A stretch of 64,000 nt of DNA from Phenylobacterium immobile (ATCC 35973). GTDB taxonomy: Bacteria > Pseudomonadota > Alphaproteobacteria > Caulobacterales > Caulobacteraceae. The stretch spans positions 205,166 through 269,165 of the forward strand of contig NZ_CVJQ01000002.1 in assembly GCF_001375595.1 (NCBI RefSeq), written 5' to 3'. The position numbers and the translations under genes were made by a program. Each line of letters begins with the position of its first letter. Positions within the stretch are counted from its first letter, which is position 1. Below the pieces are notes generated by a model. It was not told the origin of the DNA. It saw nothing but the letters and a program-made list of their open reading frames with translations, and made no database searches. Shown in pieces: positions 42,663-52,602 of this stretch.

Positions 42663-43406
42663 GTGCGGCCCGCCTTCGCCTTCCTCGCAGCACTGATCGC
42701 CATGCCGGCGCACGCCGGCGCGGTGCGCTGCCGGCTGGAGCACGGCGCGCTGGTCGCGCCCGCCGCGGTCGCCGGCATTGCGGGCGACTACATCATCGAC
42801 ACCGGCCAGGCCCACTCGATCCTGGCTGAGACCCAGGCTCAGGATGCAGGGTTCGACGGCGCCGCGGCGTTGGGCGACGTCCTCATCGCCGGCCAGGCGC
42901 TTGCCGGCCAAACCCTCGACATCGTCGATCTGGACGGGCGCAGCCGCGACTTCGCCACCCCCATCGCCGGGGTGATCGGCGCCGACCTCCTCGCGGGCTT
43001 CATTTTCGACGTTCGCTTCAGCCCGTGCTGGCTCGCCTTGTGGCGGCCGGGCCAAGCGCCGAGGTTTCGCCCGACGATATCGCTGAGCCTGGATTGGATC
43101 GACGGCGCCCCCGCAATCTCCGCCTCGGTGGCGGATGGGCCGACCGTGCGTTCGGGCGGCTTCACCCTCGCCACAGGGCTGGGGAGGGCCATCAGCCTGA
43201 GTCCTGCAACCGTGCGCGCCCCGGCCAGCGGCCAGGGCCGCCTACGCGCCCTGTCCTTGGCTGGTGACTTGTTCGAGAACCTGGACGCCGTCATAGGGCC
43301 GCCTAAGGCCGCCCTGGGCGATCTCGGCTCACCCGTACTCGCCCGCTATCGCCTCCGCCTGGATTTCCCCGCCCGACTCCTGCATCTCACGCCGGCCGAG
43401 CGCTGA
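42663..43406 (+). CDS. Exported retropepsin-like aspartic protease-fold protein
   Basis: A 247-residue protein with a signal peptide (F-A-F-L-A-A-L-I-A-M-P-A-H-A). The motif Y-I-I-D-T-G-Q at about residues 43-49 matches the catalytic DTG of retropepsin-type proteases; a second weaker lobe follows, and I-G-A-D-L-L and the C-terminal Y-R-L-R-L-D-F repeat the fold pattern. Retroviral-type enzymes act as dimers with one DTG each. The start is GTG at 42663. Substrate unknown. Confidence 0.75.
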   Translation: MRPAFAFLAALIAMPAHAGAVRCRLEHGALVAPAAVAGIAGDYIIDTGQAHSILAETQAQDAGFDGAAALGDVLIAGQALAGQTLDIVDLDGRSRDFATPIAGVIGADLLAGFIFDVRFSPCWLALWRPGQAPRFRPTISLSLDWIDGAPAISASVADGPTVRSGGFTLATGLGRAISLSPATVRAPASGQGRLRALSLAGDLFENLDAVIGPPKAALGDLGSPVLARYRLRLDFPARLLHLTPAER

Positions 43407-43418
43407 ACTCCAAACGCA

Positions 43419-43446
43419 AAAGGCCCCGGCGCGAGCCGGGGCCTTT
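43419..43446. terminator. Strong bidirectional terminator
   Basis: AAAGGCCCCGGC (43419-43430) pairs perfectly with GCCGGGGCCTTT (43435-43446) around GCGA. A/T runs on both sides let it terminate the protease-like gene (plus) and petABC (minus). Confidence 0.93.
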
Positions 43447-43468
43447 CCAGTTTCAAGAGCGCTGCGCC

Positions 43469-44314
43469 CTAGTGCGCGACGTTGCGCCAGATCCGCCGGT
43501 AGCTCGCGTAGAGCAGGCCGGCGAAGATGATCAGGTAGATCATCGCGCCGAAGCCGAACTGCTTGCGATCCTCCATCTTGGGCTCGGCGGCCCACATCAG
43601 GAAGGCGGCGACGTCGGTGGCCTGGTTCTTCACCGTCGATGGCGTGCCATCGTCGAAGGTCACCTTGCCGTCGGCCAGGGGCGGCGGCATGGCGATGAAG
43701 CCGCCTTTCGGCACGTTATGGTGGTCGCCCTTCCAGAACGCGGCGAGGTCGCCGGCCATGTAGGGATTGTAGTACTTGCCGGCCGGGACCTCGAGGGCCG
43801 CCGGCGGGTTCGGATAGCCGCTCACGATCGAGGCGATATAGGCCGGGCCGCCTTCGCGGGCCTTGGCGATCACCGACAGGTCCGGCGGCAGGGCGCCGCC
43901 GTTCGAGGCGCGGGCCGCAGCTTCGTTCGGGAACGGAGATGGGAAGCGGTCGGCCGAGCTGGCCGGACGCTGGATCACGTCGCCGGTTTCCGAGTCGATG
44001 TCGTTGACCTGGATATCGGCGGCCAGCGCCTTCACCACAGGGTTGTCGTTCGAGTTCGGATAGCGCGGATCGTAGAATGGACCGCCCTTGTCGCCCAGGT
44101 TGCGGAACGACAGCAGGTGCATCGCGTGGCAGGCCGCGCAGACCTCGCGATAGACCTTGTAGCCGCGTTGCAGCTGGGCCGCATCGTACTTGCCAAACGG
44201 ACCCGCGAACGAGAAGTCGATCTTCGCCGGCTCCTCAGGGTGCGTCGCCGCCACGGCCGAGCCGCTGATCAGCGCGAGCCCCAAGGCCGCGAGGGCAAAA
44301 CCTTTGCGCAGCAT
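43469..44314 (-). CDS. petC: Cytochrome c1 of the bc1 complex
   Basis: A 281-residue periplasmic heme protein anchored by a C-terminal helix (A-M-I-Y-L-I-I-F-A-G-L-L-Y). A signal peptide (A-L-G-L-A-L-I-S-G-S-A-V-A) leads it; the heme motif is C-A-A-C-H near residue 58, with an axial Met in the M-A-G-D-L region. It passes electrons from the Rieske protein to soluble cytochrome c. Last gene of petABC, 6 bp after petB. Confidence 0.96.
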   Translation of the reverse strand: MLRKGFALAALGLALISGSAVAATHPEEPAKIDFSFAGPFGKYDAAQLQRGYKVYREVCAACHAMHLLSFRNLGDKGGPFYDPRYPNSNDNPVVKALAADIQVNDIDSETGDVIQRPASSADRFPSPFPNEAAARASNGGALPPDLSVIAKAREGGPAYIASIVSGYPNPPAALEVPAGKYYNPYMAGDLAAFWKGDHHNVPKGGFIAMPPPLADGKVTFDDGTPSTVKNQATDVAAFLMWAAEPKMEDRKQFGFGAMIYLIIFAGLLYASYRRIWRNVAH

Positions 44315-44320
44315 TGAGGC

Positions 44321-45640
44321 TCAACCCTTCTTTTCAGGCGACGCCACGGCGCCAGCCGGCGTCGAGGCGGGATGCGACAGGACCGGCTCGGAGATCGATT
44401 CCGGCACGGGCAACGGGGTCTCGGTCAGGCCCAGCAGCGGCGTGATCACGAGGAAGTAGGCGAAGTAGTAGAGGGTCGCGATGCGCGAGAGCCAGACGAA
44501 GCTGTTCAGGTCCGCGTCCAACAGGGTCAGCGTCTTGAAGTGGCCCAGCACCGGATCATCCGGCAGCTTGCCGCCGCAGTAGCCGAGCACGCAGCACGCC
44601 AGCACGAAGATGAAGAAGTACAGGCGCGCCGTCGGACGGTAACGCATCGAGCGCACCCGCGAGGTGTCGAGCCAGGGCAGGATGAACAGCATGATGATCG
44701 CGCCGAACATGGCGATCACGCCGCCCAGCTTGTCCGGCACCGCGCGCAGGATCGCGTAGAACGGCAGGAAGTACCATTCCGGGACGATGTGCGCCGGCGT
44801 CACCAGCGGGTCAGCGGGGATGTAGTTGTCGGCATGGCCGAGCGCGTTCGGATTGTAGAACACGAAGGCCGCGAACATGATCAGGAACAGCGCGATCGCG
44901 AAGCCGTCCTTCACCGTATAGTACGGATGGAAGGGCACGGTGTCGGCCTTCGACTTCACGTTCACGCCCGTCGGGTTGCCGTTGCCGGGCACGTGCAGCG
45001 CCCAGATGTGCAGGATCACCACGCCGGCGATCATGAACGGCAGCAGATAGTGCAGCGAGAAGAAGCGGTTCAGCGTCGGGTTATCGACCGCGAAGCCGCC
45101 CCACAGCAGGGTGGTGATCGCGTCGCCGACGACCGGCAGCGCGCCCAGGAGGTTGGTGATCACGACCGCGCCGTGGAAGCTCATCTGACCCCAGGGCAGA
45201 ACGTAGCCCATGAAGGCGGTGGCCATCATCAGCAGGTAGATCACGCAGCCCAGGATCCACAGCACTTCGCGTGGCGCCTTGTAGGAGCCGTAGTAGAGGC
45301 CGCGGAACATGTGGATGTAGACCGCGATGAAGAACATCGAGGCCCCGTTGGCGTGGGTGTAGCGGATCAGCCAGCCGTAGTTGACGTCGCGCATGATGTG
45401 CTCGACCGACGCGAACGCGTAGTCGACGTGAGGCACATAGTGCATCGCCAGGATGATGCCGGTGACGATCTGCATGCCCAGGCACAGGGCCAGGATGCCG
45501 CCGAAGGTCCACCAGTAGTTGAGGTTCTTGGGCGTGGGGAAATCGACGACCGAGTCCCAGCCCAGGCGAATGATGGGAAGCCGCGTGTCGAGCCAGCGCT
45601 CGAAACCGGTCTTCGGCTCGTATGTGGAATGTCCGCTCAT
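44321..45640 (-). CDS. petB: Cytochrome b of the bc1 complex
   Basis: A 439-residue eight-helix protein that holds hemes bL and bH and both quinone sites. Heme histidines appear in S-V-E-H-I-M and [12 protein letters not shown], and in [10 protein letters not shown] and V-I-L-H-I-W-A-L-H. The Qo motif P-E-W-Y is at V-P-E-W-Y-F-L-P-F. It has a polar extension of about 30 residues at the C-terminus. ATG at 45638-45640, 5 bp after petA. Confidence 0.97.
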   Translation of the reverse strand: MSGHSTYEPKTGFERWLDTRLPIIRLGWDSVVDFPTPKNLNYWWTFGGILALCLGMQIVTGIILAMHYVPHVDYAFASVEHIMRDVNYGWLIRYTHANGASMFFIAVYIHMFRGLYYGSYKAPREVLWILGCVIYLLMMATAFMGYVLPWGQMSFHGAVVITNLLGALPVVGDAITTLLWGGFAVDNPTLNRFFSLHYLLPFMIAGVVILHIWALHVPGNGNPTGVNVKSKADTVPFHPYYTVKDGFAIALFLIMFAAFVFYNPNALGHADNYIPADPLVTPAHIVPEWYFLPFYAILRAVPDKLGGVIAMFGAIIMLFILPWLDTSRVRSMRYRPTARLYFFIFVLACCVLGYCGGKLPDDPVLGHFKTLTLLDADLNSFVWLSRIATLYYFAYFLVITPLLGLTETPLPVPESISEPVLSHPASTPAGAVASPEKKG

Positions 45641-45645
45641 CAGTG

Positions 45646-46248
45646 TCAGCCGATCTTGACCTTGGTGTCGGAAAGGAACTCGTAGTCCGGAACCGCCAGG
45701 TTCTTGGGCGCGGGGCCCTTACGGATACGGCCGGAGGTGTCGTAGACCGAGGCGTGGCAGGGGCAGAACCAGCCGCCGTACTCGCCGCCGCCGAAGGTCG
45801 GCACGCAGCCCAGGTGGGTGCAGGTGCCGACCAGGATCAGCCAGTTGGCCTTGCCCGGCTTGTGACGGGCCTCGTCCGGCTGCGGATCCCGCAGCGAAGC
45901 GCCGTCGTCCTTGATCGCCGCGGCGATCTCAGCGGGGGTGCGGTTGCGCACGAACAGCGGCTTGCCGCGCCATTTCACGACGACCTGCTGGCCTTCGACG
46001 ACCTTGCCCAGATCGAACTCGATCGAGGCCAGAGCGCGCGTGTCGGCGGCTGGGTTCATCTGGTCGACGAACGGCCACGCGAGGCTCGCGACAGCGCCCA
46101 CGGCGGCCGCACCGGCCGCGATATGGATGAAGTCGCGACGGTTCGGGTCGTCGCCCGGAACGTGCGGATCGGGATTAGCGCCCACGACGGTGTCGGCCAC
46201 CTTAAAGCTACCCTTTGGTTGAGACGCCTCCGCGGGGAGCGAAAGCAT
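45646..46248 (-). CDS. petA: Ubiquinol-cytochrome c reductase iron-sulfur subunit (Rieske)
   Basis: A 200-residue Rieske protein with a twin-arginine-type anchor ([14 protein letters not shown]). The cluster ligands are intact in C-T-H-L-G-C and C-P-C-H-A-S, unlike the degenerate Rieske motif at 1-422. It oxidises quinol at the Qo site. The ATG at 46246-46248 has AGGCAGG before it; a GTG at 46200, closer to the family's usual length, and a GTG at 46323 are alternatives. Confidence 0.93.
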   Translation of the reverse strand: MLSLPAEASQPKGSFKVADTVVGANPDPHVPGDDPNRRDFIHIAAGAAAVGAVASLAWPFVDQMNPAADTRALASIEFDLGKVVEGQQVVVKWRGKPLFVRNRTPAEIAAAIKDDGASLRDPQPDEARHKPGKANWLILVGTCTHLGCVPTFGGGEYGGWFCPCHASVYDTSGRIRKGPAPKNLAVPDYEFLSDTKVKIG

Positions 46249-46264
46249 CCTGCCTTTGGACCCC

Positions 46265-46279
46265 ACCAGACAGTCTGGT
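46265..46279. promoter_or_regulatory. 15-bp dyad upstream of petABC
   Basis: ACCAGACAGTCTGGT is a perfect palindrome (7 bp arms, one central base) 17 bp upstream of the chosen petA start, in the divergent region with trmL. Possible operator for the bc1 operon. Confidence 0.45.
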
Positions 46280-46405
46280 AAAGGGCCATCCTCCGAAACA
46301 GGCTTGGGGGTCGGACTATTCACCGAAGCGGGCGCGATCTTCGCAAACCGTGACTGTGAGTCGTCTCTCGTTCCCCCGGGCCTGACCCGTGGCGGATCGC
46401 TTAGA

Positions 46406-46873
46406 ATGCGTTTGGTCCTTTTTCAACCTGACATTCCGCAAAACGTCGGTGCGGCGCTGCGTCTTGGCGCTTGTCTGCGCACCCCGGTGGACATCATCGA
46501 GCCCTGCGGCTTCCCGCTTTCTGCACCCGGCGTGCGGCGCGCGGCCATGGATTACGCCGATCAGATTGAATTCACACGGCATTCCGGATGGACCAGCTTC
46601 CAGGCCAGTCCCCAGCGCAAAGCTGGCCGCCTTCTGCTCTTCAGCACACGTGCCGCGTTGCCGATCCATGACTTTGTTTTCCGTCCCAGCGACCTGCTGA
46701 TGGTCGGACGTGAGAGCGCGGGCGTGCCGGACGACGTCCATGACGCTGCGGACGAGCGGATTTTCATCCCTCTGGCGGCCGGCGCGCGCTCATTCAATGT
46801 CACGGTCGCCGCCGCGATCGGCCTCGCGGAAGCGTTGCGCCAGACCGGGCTATTTCCTAAGGCCTCCACATGA
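46406..46873 (+). CDS. trmL: tRNA (cytidine/uridine-34-2'-O)-methyltransferase
   Basis: A 155-residue SPOUT methyltransferase. It has the N-terminal [12 protein letters not shown], the central G-R-E-S-A-G-V-P and the C-terminal knot signature [12 protein letters not shown]. TrmL methylates the wobble base of tRNA-Leu, including the CAA isoacceptor seen at 7062. ATG at 46406; the frame upstream crosses the petA promoter. Overlaps hemF by 4 bp. Confidence 0.93.
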   Translation: MRLVLFQPDIPQNVGAALRLGACLRTPVDIIEPCGFPLSAPGVRRAAMDYADQIEFTRHSGWTSFQASPQRKAGRLLLFSTRAALPIHDFVFRPSDLLMVGRESAGVPDDVHDAADERIFIPLAAGARSFNVTVAAAIGLAEALRQTGLFPKAST

Positions 46874-47745
46874 GCACCGCCGACACCCTCGTCAGCCCTG
46901 AAACGGAGCGCGCCCGCGCCTGGTTCGATTCCCTGCGCGACCGCATCGTCGCCGAGTTCGAACGGCTCGAGGAAGAGGCGCCCGCCGACCTCTATCCCGG
47001 CGAACCAGGCCGCTTCGAGCTGAAGCCCTGGATCCGCGAGGCCGGCGGCGGCGGCGTCATGGGCTTCCTGCGGGGCCGCTTCTTCGAAAAGTGCGGCGTG
47101 CACATCTCGCTGGTCCACGGGACCTTCAGCGAGGAGATGGCCAGGACCATGCCGCACATCGGCGAGGACCGGCGCTTCACGGCGACGGGGATCAGCCTGA
47201 TCGCCCACATGACCAATCCCCGCGTGCCGGCCGTGCACATGAACACCCGCTACATCGCCACCACCAAGGGCTGGTTCGGCGGCGGCGCGGACCTGACGCC
47301 GACCCTCGATGAACAGCGCAGCCAGGAGGCCGACGACGCCCGCCTGTTCCACGCGACCTTCCAGGCCGCCTGCGACACCTATGACCCGGCCTGGTATCCG
47401 GACTTCAAGGACCGTTGCGACAAGTACTTCTACCTCCCACACCGCAAGGAGCCCCGTGGCGTGGGCGGCATCTTCTACGACCATCACGACAGCGGCGACT
47501 GGGAGCGCGACTTCGCCTTCACCCGCGACGTCGGCGAGGCCTTCCTCAACGTCTATCCGAAGATCGCCCGCCATCGCATGGATGAGCCCTGGACCGAGGC
47601 CGACCGCCAGGAGCAACTGGTGCGCCGCGGCCGCTACGTCGAATTCAACCTGCTCTACGACCGCGGCACGATGTTCGGCCTCAAGACCGGCGGCAATATC
47701 GAGTCTATCCTGTCGTCGATGCCGCCGCTCACGGCTTGGCCCTAG
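46870..47745 (+). CDS. hemF: Oxygen-dependent coproporphyrinogen III oxidase
   Basis: A 291-residue aerobic heme synthesis enzyme that decarboxylates two propionates to vinyls. Conserved [16 protein letters not shown] and R-G-V-G-G-I-F-Y-D, and the terminal [12 protein letters not shown], are present. It overlaps trmL (ATGA) and shares CTAG with the convergent CCA-enzyme gene. Confidence 0.97.
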   Translation: MSTADTLVSPETERARAWFDSLRDRIVAEFERLEEEAPADLYPGEPGRFELKPWIREAGGGGVMGFLRGRFFEKCGVHISLVHGTFSEEMARTMPHIGEDRRFTATGISLIAHMTNPRVPAVHMNTRYIATTKGWFGGGADLTPTLDEQRSQEADDARLFHATFQAACDTYDPAWYPDFKDRCDKYFYLPHRKEPRGVGGIFYDHHDSGDWERDFAFTRDVGEAFLNVYPKIARHRMDEPWTEADRQEQLVRRGRYVEFNLLYDRGTMFGLKTGGNIESILSSMPPLTAWP

Positions 47746-48929
47746 ACCGCCGACCGCAGGCGGGCGAGCAAACCGGCGCGATCTTCACTGAACCCGCCGG
47801 CGATCCAGTCCTCCTCCACAGCGCGAAGGGCCGCGCCCACGGCGGGTCCGCGGGGAACGCCGGCGGCCAGGGCGTCCTCCCCGCCCAAGGGGAAGCGCGG
47901 CGGTGTCCACGTCGCCGCCAGGGCTGCGGCGGCGCCCATGTCCGTCCGCCCCGCCGCCTGCGCCAGCAGGGCGCGATCCTTGAAAACTTCCGTCCCTAGC
48001 CGATAGATCGCCGCGCGTGGATCTTCGCCGACCTGAAACGGCGGCCCTGCGGCCGCAGCGACGAGCCGATCACGCTCAGCGCGTGACAATCTCAGGCGTT
48101 GGGCCAGCGCCGCCGTCTGCCCCGCCGGGATCAGGGCGGCGAACCGCAGCAGGGGGTCCTGGCTCGCCAGTGCCGCGAAATGCGCGAGGCTTGCGCCGTC
48201 GCCGATCACCGCCGCCAGGACGCCCGCCTCCGCCATCAGCCGCACGGCGGCTTGCGGATTTTCCGCCGCCAGCAGCTTCTTGAATTCCGCCCAGATCCGC
48301 TCGGCCGCCAGGCTGGCGACGCGGTCAGCGACGGCCGCGCAGGCCTGCAGCGCCGCGCGATCGGCCTCCCCCTGCCCGTACCAGGCGTAAAACCGAAAGA
48401 AGCGCAGCGCGCGCAGATAGTCCTCCGCAAGCCTTTGCGCAGGATCGCCGACAAACACGATCCGCCCGGCGCGCGCATCGGCCACGCCGCGCCCCGTCGG
48501 GTCGAAGATCGTACCATCGCGCAGGGCGTAGAGGCTGTTCAGGGTGAAGTCGCGACGTCGCGCGTCCTCGGCCCAGTCTTGGGTGAAGGCGACCACTGCG
48601 CGCCGTCCATCGGTCTCCACGTCGCGCCGCAGGGTGGTCACCTCGACAGGCCGCCCCTGCCAGACCGCCGTAACCGTACCGTGCTCAACGCCCGTCGGCA
48701 CCGCGCGGACGCCGGCGCGCCTCAGCGCAGCGATCGTCTGGTCGGGATTGAGGATCGTGGCGATATCAATGTCGCTGATCGGCTGGGCGATGATGGCGTT
48801 GCGCACGCAGCCGCCAACGAAGCGCGCGCAGTCCGGGCCGCCAGCCGCCTCCAACGCGTCCATGACGGCGACGGTGGCGGCGTCGTCCAGCCAGGCTGCG
48901 CCCGCGAGGTTCGGCGCCGGGTCAATCAT
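47742..48929 (-). CDS. CCA tRNA nucleotidyltransferase / poly(A) polymerase family
   Basis: A 395-residue class II nucleotidyltransferase. F-V-G-G-C-V-R-N-A matches the GGxVRD helix with Asn for Asp, and the metal aspartates are in [16 protein letters not shown] and E-D-Y-L-R-A-L-R-F are family motifs. It adds CCA or A-tails; since tRNA-Leu here already encodes CCA, repair is a likely role. ATG at 48927-48929, overlapping the NUDIX gene by 8 bp. Confidence 0.93.
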   Translation of the reverse strand: MIDPAPNLAGAAWLDDAATVAVMDALEAAGGPDCARFVGGCVRNAIIAQPISDIDIATILNPDQTIAALRRAGVRAVPTGVEHGTVTAVWQGRPVEVTTLRRDVETDGRRAVVAFTQDWAEDARRRDFTLNSLYALRDGTIFDPTGRGVADARAGRIVFVGDPAQRLAEDYLRALRFFRFYAWYGQGEADRAALQACAAVADRVASLAAERIWAEFKKLLAAENPQAAVRLMAEAGVLAAVIGDGASLAHFAALASQDPLLRFAALIPAGQTAALAQRLRLSRAERDRLVAAAAGPPFQVGEDPRAAIYRLGTEVFKDRALLAQAAGRTDMGAAAALAATWTPPRFPLGGEDALAAGVPRGPAVGAALRAVEEDWIAGGFSEDRAGLLARLRSAV

Positions 48930-49491
48930 AGAGCCGCTCGCGCAGACTGATGAAGATCCGGGCGGTCGCACCCCAGATCAACTGATCCTCGTGCGTCGCC
49001 GCATGGAACCGCCGCAGCCCCTGGCCGAAGTCGACTTCCTGCTCCTTGAAGGTCTCGGGGTTCATCAGGAAGGCGAAGGGCGCCTCGAAAATCACCGCCA
49101 CCTCCGCCGGATTGGCCGCCAGCGTGAAGCCCGGCGCGATCAGGCCCACAACCGGCGTGATGTGGATGCCGCTGGTCGCGGTGGCGGCGTTCGACTGTCC
49201 GAGCGGCGTGACGAAGCTGGGCTCGAGACCGATCTCCTCCCAAGCCTCCCGAATCGCCGTCTCAGCGACCGTCTCGCCGGGATCGCAGCGACCACCAGGC
49301 AAGGCGACCTGGCCCGCGTGGCGCCGCATGGCGTCCGACCGCCGGGTCAGCAGCACGCTGTAGCCCCCCTCGCGCTGGACGAGGCCGATCAGGACCGCGG
49401 CTGGAAAGGCGTGGCCCGACGCATCAGCGGCCTGGCGATCCAGCGGGTCCAGGCGCTCGCTGAGCAGCCGGCTGAAATCGGGGTGTGTCAC
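48922..49491 (-). CDS. NUDIX hydrolase, CoA pyrophosphatase-like
   Basis: A 189-residue NUDIX protein with the box G-G-R-C-D-P-G-E-T-V-A-E-T-A-I-R-E-A-W-E (about 66-85). The upstream L-L-T-R-R and Q-V-A-L-P-G-G resemble CoA pyrophosphatases (NudL). Middle gene of a compact DUF1285, NUDIX, CCA-enzyme operon with 4-8 bp overlaps. Confidence 0.92.
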   Translation of the reverse strand: MTHPDFSRLLSERLDPLDRQAADASGHAFPAAVLIGLVQREGGYSVLLTRRSDAMRRHAGQVALPGGRCDPGETVAETAIREAWEEIGLEPSFVTPLGQSNAATATSGIHITPVVGLIAPGFTLAANPAEVAVIFEAPFAFLMNPETFKEQEVDFGQGLRRFHAATHEDQLIWGATARIFISLRERLYD

Positions 49492-50018
49492 GCCTCGGCG
49501 TCCAATGGAAAGAACTGCTCCCCTGACATGACGCCCGAGACCCCCTCGCGCGCCTCGGCCAACGCCGCCAATTCGTAATAGACGGGTCGTGCGATCAGGG
49601 CTTCCAGGCCATGGCGCACCTCGACATAGGGCTTCAGCCCAGCCTCGCCGGCGCGCAGCCGGATCGGATGGTCGGCGTCCGCCGTCACGACGTCGCCGAC
49701 GTTGGTCGTGAACCGCAGGCCCGCGTCGCTTGCCTCTACCGCCACGGCGACAAAAGGCGCGTCTTCCACCGTGATCTTCAGCTTCTCGACCGGCGTCACC
49801 AGCCAGTAGCCATCCGCTTCCAGCCGCAGGATTGTGGAAAACAGCCGCACCAGCGCGTCGCGGCGGATCGGCGCGCCGTCATGCCACCAGGCGCCGTCGC
49901 GGCGAATGACGATATTGATGTCGCCGCAAACGGACGGGTTCCAGTCCTGCACCGGCGGCAAGGCGCGCACCGCATCGGTCAAGCGCGCCAGGCCGGATGC
50001 GGAAGCAGACTCGTCCAT
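49488..50018 (-). CDS. DUF1285 domain protein
   Basis: A 176-residue protein of the DUF1285 family: C-G-D-I-N-I-V-I-R-R-D-G-A-W-W-H-D-G and W-L-V-T-P-V-E-K near the N-terminal half, and R-P-V-Y-Y-E-L near the end. Biochemical function unknown. ATG at 50016-50018; a 13-residue longer frame is possible. Its stop overlaps the NUDIX start (ATGA). Confidence 0.9.
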   Translation of the reverse strand: MDESASASGLARLTDAVRALPPVQDWNPSVCGDINIVIRRDGAWWHDGAPIRRDALVRLFSTILRLEADGYWLVTPVEKLKITVEDAPFVAVAVEASDAGLRFTTNVGDVVTADADHPIRLRAGEAGLKPYVEVRHGLEALIARPVYYELAALAEAREGVSGVMSGEQFFPLDAEA

Positions 50019-50066
50019 CCCTCGAAGGTAGGCGGCGCGCCGCCCCACCTCAAGCAACGGTGCGTT

Positions 50067-50582
50067 TCAGGCGGCCCGGACGACTCCGGCGAGGTCGCGG
50101 TCGCCGCCGGGCGTCAACGCGCGCGCCAGCACGCGGCGCTGGTCCACCGGCCCGGGCAGCCGAATGTCGCCAGTGTGCGCCGAAGAAAAGCCGATGCGCT
50201 GGAAGTAGGCTTCATCGCCCACCAGCACGACGACCTGCTCCCCGGCCTCCGCCGCGGCGTCACAGGCGCGCTCGACCAGAACTTGCCCTATGCCGGCGCG
50301 CCGCTCAGCGCTCTCCACGGCCAGGGGCCCCAGAAAGACGATCGGCTTGTCGCCGACGCGCACCCGCCACAGGCGCACGACGCCCATCAAGCGGTCGCCC
50401 GCGAAGGCGCAGAACGACAGCTCGGGCGCAGCGGCGGCGATCTCGCGGACACGCTCGGACACCTTGGTGAAGCGGCCAGGGCCGAAGACCCTTTCGTAGA
50501 GGGCCTCGATTTCGGCTGCGTCCTGCAGCCGCTCGGATTGGAAAACGAGCGCCGCAGCGGGCGGAGAAGATTGGACGATCAT
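50067..50582 (-). CDS. GNAT N-acetyltransferase, YhbS-like
   Basis: A 171-residue acetyltransferase. The acetyl-CoA loop is in R-R-A-G-I-G-Q-V-L-V, with L-G-P-L-A-V preceding and V-G-D-E-A-Y-F-Q-R-I-G-F following, as in the YhbS group. Substrate unknown. ATG at 50580-50582; the upstream frame extension is low-complexity and unlikely. Confidence 0.9.
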   Translation of the reverse strand: MIVQSSPPAAALVFQSERLQDAAEIEALYERVFGPGRFTKVSERVREIAAAAPELSFCAFAGDRLMGVVRLWRVRVGDKPIVFLGPLAVESAERRAGIGQVLVERACDAAAEAGEQVVVLVGDEAYFQRIGFSSAHTGDIRLPGPVDQRRVLARALTPGGDRDLAGVVRAA

Positions 50583-50811
50583 GGGCGACTGCAAACTTGC
50601 GAGGACGGAAGGCGTTCCCGCGCCCGTGGTGGGCGCAGGTGCGGAACTATCGGTTGCGCTCAATCGCGCAGGCTTCGTCGCAGTCGCATGGTGGAGCCCT
50701 TCGCCCGCCATTGGAGCGGCGCAAATACGGCCGCCTCACCGCCTCGTCAACGCTACATCAGCGCTTCGGCCGTTGCGGACCGCTGGCTCAACCGCCTAGT
50801 TAGGTTCACCC

Positions 50812-52056
50812 ATGCCCGAGACCGACGATATTTCAGCCCGCGCCTTGCTACGGCAGCGAGACTACCTGTTCTTCCTTGGCACGCGCTGGGCGGGCTCGTT
50901 CACCCTGCAGATCCAGAGCGTCACGCTCGGGTGGCAAATGTACGCCGTGGCGCGGGAGACCCAATCGGTGCAGGTCGCCGCCATGATGGTCGGCATGATC
51001 GGCCTGGCGACCTTCGTGCCTCTGTTCTTCCTGGCCCTTCCGGCCGGCGAAATGGTTGATCGGCACAATCGCAAGCGGATCGTCCTGGCCTGCCTGGCCG
51101 GTCAGGCGACCAGCGTCTCCCTGCTGATCATCGCTACCGCCAACAATTTCGTCTCGATCCCCGTGTTGTTGATTTGCGCCGCCCTGTTCGGCGCCAGCCG
51201 CGCCTTCTTCAACCCGGCCACCCAGGCGCTAGGCCCGATGCTGGTGCCGCGCGCGCTGCTTCCGCGCGCGCTGGCCTGGAGTTCGCTCTCCGCCCAGACC
51301 GCCAACATCGCCGGACCTGCGGCGGCCGGCATCCTGCTCACCCAGTCGCCGTTGCTGGCCTATGCCGCCGCACTGGCGCTCTATTTCGTGTCCGCCGTCT
51401 CGATCTCAATGGTGCGGGGGAACACGACGCCGATCGCGCAACCGGGGTCGCGATGGACCCTGATCAAGGAGGGGCTGGTCTACGTCTGGCGCGCCAAGAT
51501 CGTCTTCGGCGCTATCACGCTGGACCTTTGCGCGGTCCTGCTCGGGGGCGCCACCGCCCTACTGCCCGCCTTCGCCCGCGACGTCCTGCACGTCGGCGCC
51601 GACGGCTTCGGCCTGCTGCGCTCCAGCCCGGCGATGGGCGCCACCCTCGTCGCCCTGATCCTCGCCGTCCGGCCGGTTCGCGGGAACGCCGGCCTGGTCA
51701 TGCTGGGCGGCGTCGCGACCTTCGGCTTGGCCACGATTATCTTCGGCCTGTCGCGCAGCCTTTGGCTATCGATGGCCGCTCTGGCGCTCCTGGGCGCCGC
51801 GGACATGATCTCGGTCTATGTGCGCCAGACCCTGGTTCAGCTGGTGACGCCCGACCCCATGCGCGGACGGGTCAGCGCCGTCTCCAGCCTGTTCATCGGC
51901 GCCTCCAACGAACTCGGCGAGGTGGAGAGCGGTCTCATCGCGCGCTTGCTTGGGCCCGTGGGCGCAGCCCTCTTCGGCGGTGTCGGCGCCATCGCGATCA
52001 CTGGCGTCTGGGCCAAGCTCTTCCCCGACCTGCGCAAGGCCGACCGGCTCATATGA
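50812..52056 (+). CDS. MFS exporter, DHA3/EntS-like
   Basis: A 414-residue 12-helix major facilitator. N-terminal R-D-Y-L-F-F-L-G-T-R and the loop 2-3 motif G-E-M-V-D-R-H-N-R-K-R-I fit DHA3-type drug or siderophore exporters (EntS, macrolide efflux). Substrate unknown. ATG at 50812. Divergent from the GNAT gene across 229 bp in which I see no other feature. Confidence 0.9.
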   Translation: MPETDDISARALLRQRDYLFFLGTRWAGSFTLQIQSVTLGWQMYAVARETQSVQVAAMMVGMIGLATFVPLFFLALPAGEMVDRHNRKRIVLACLAGQATSVSLLIIATANNFVSIPVLLICAALFGASRAFFNPATQALGPMLVPRALLPRALAWSSLSAQTANIAGPAAAGILLTQSPLLAYAAALALYFVSAVSISMVRGNTTPIAQPGSRWTLIKEGLVYVWRAKIVFGAITLDLCAVLLGGATALLPAFARDVLHVGADGFGLLRSSPAMGATLVALILAVRPVRGNAGLVMLGGVATFGLATIIFGLSRSLWLSMAALALLGAADMISVYVRQTLVQLVTPDPMRGRVSAVSSLFIGASNELGEVESGLIARLLGPVGAALFGGVGAIAITGVWAKLFPDLRKADRLI

Positions 52057-52125
52057 CCTGGCGGATCCAGCGCCTCGGCGTCCGCGAGGACGTCATGCGC
52101 TTCGGCATCGCGCACCCCGGACCGA

Positions 52126-52602
52126 CTAGCCGGCCAGCCTCGCCAGCGCCTCGCCAGTCAGCCTCCGCACGGTCCACCCATCCATCGCCGCAGCGCCCAA
52201 CCGGTCGTAGAAGCCGATGGCCGACGCGTTCCAGTCCAGCACCGCCCACTCCAGCCGTCCCAGGCCTTCAGCGACGCAGCGGCGCGCCAGGCCGGCGATC
52301 AGGGCCACACCCGCGCCCTCCCCGCGGGCCTGCGGCGCGACGAAGAGGTCCTCGAGATAAATCCCGTGTCGGCCGACGAAAGTCGAATAGCTGTAAAACC
52401 AAAGCGCGAAGCCGACCGGCGCGCCATGATCCTCCGCGATGTCGCAGAAGGCCCGCGGGTTGGGCCCGAACAGGTCGCGCGCCAGGTCCGCCTCGGTGAC
52501 GACCGCTTGATCCAAGAGTTGCTCGTAGTCAGCCAGGTCGCGGATGAAGCTGAGAATCGCGGCGACATCGTCTCGCGCCGCAGGTCGGACGCAGAGGGTC
52601 AC
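52126..52602 (-). CDS. GNAT N-acetyltransferase, spermidine/diamine acetyltransferase-like
   Basis: A 158-residue GNAT protein. I-Y-L-E-D-L-F-V-A-P-Q-A-R-G-E-G-A-G is the acetyl-CoA site, and W-A-V-L-D-W-N-A-S-A-I-G-F-Y resembles SSAT-type polyamine acetyltransferases. The start is GTG at 52600-52602, overlapping the MarR stop by 4 bp, so the regulator probably controls it. Confidence 0.92.
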   Translation of the reverse strand: MTLCVRPAARDDVAAILSFIRDLADYEQLLDQAVVTEADLARDLFGPNPRAFCDIAEDHGAPVGFALWFYSYSTFVGRHGIYLEDLFVAPQARGEGAGVALIAGLARRCVAEGLGRLEWAVLDWNASAIGFYDRLGAAAMDGWTVRRLTGEALARLAG

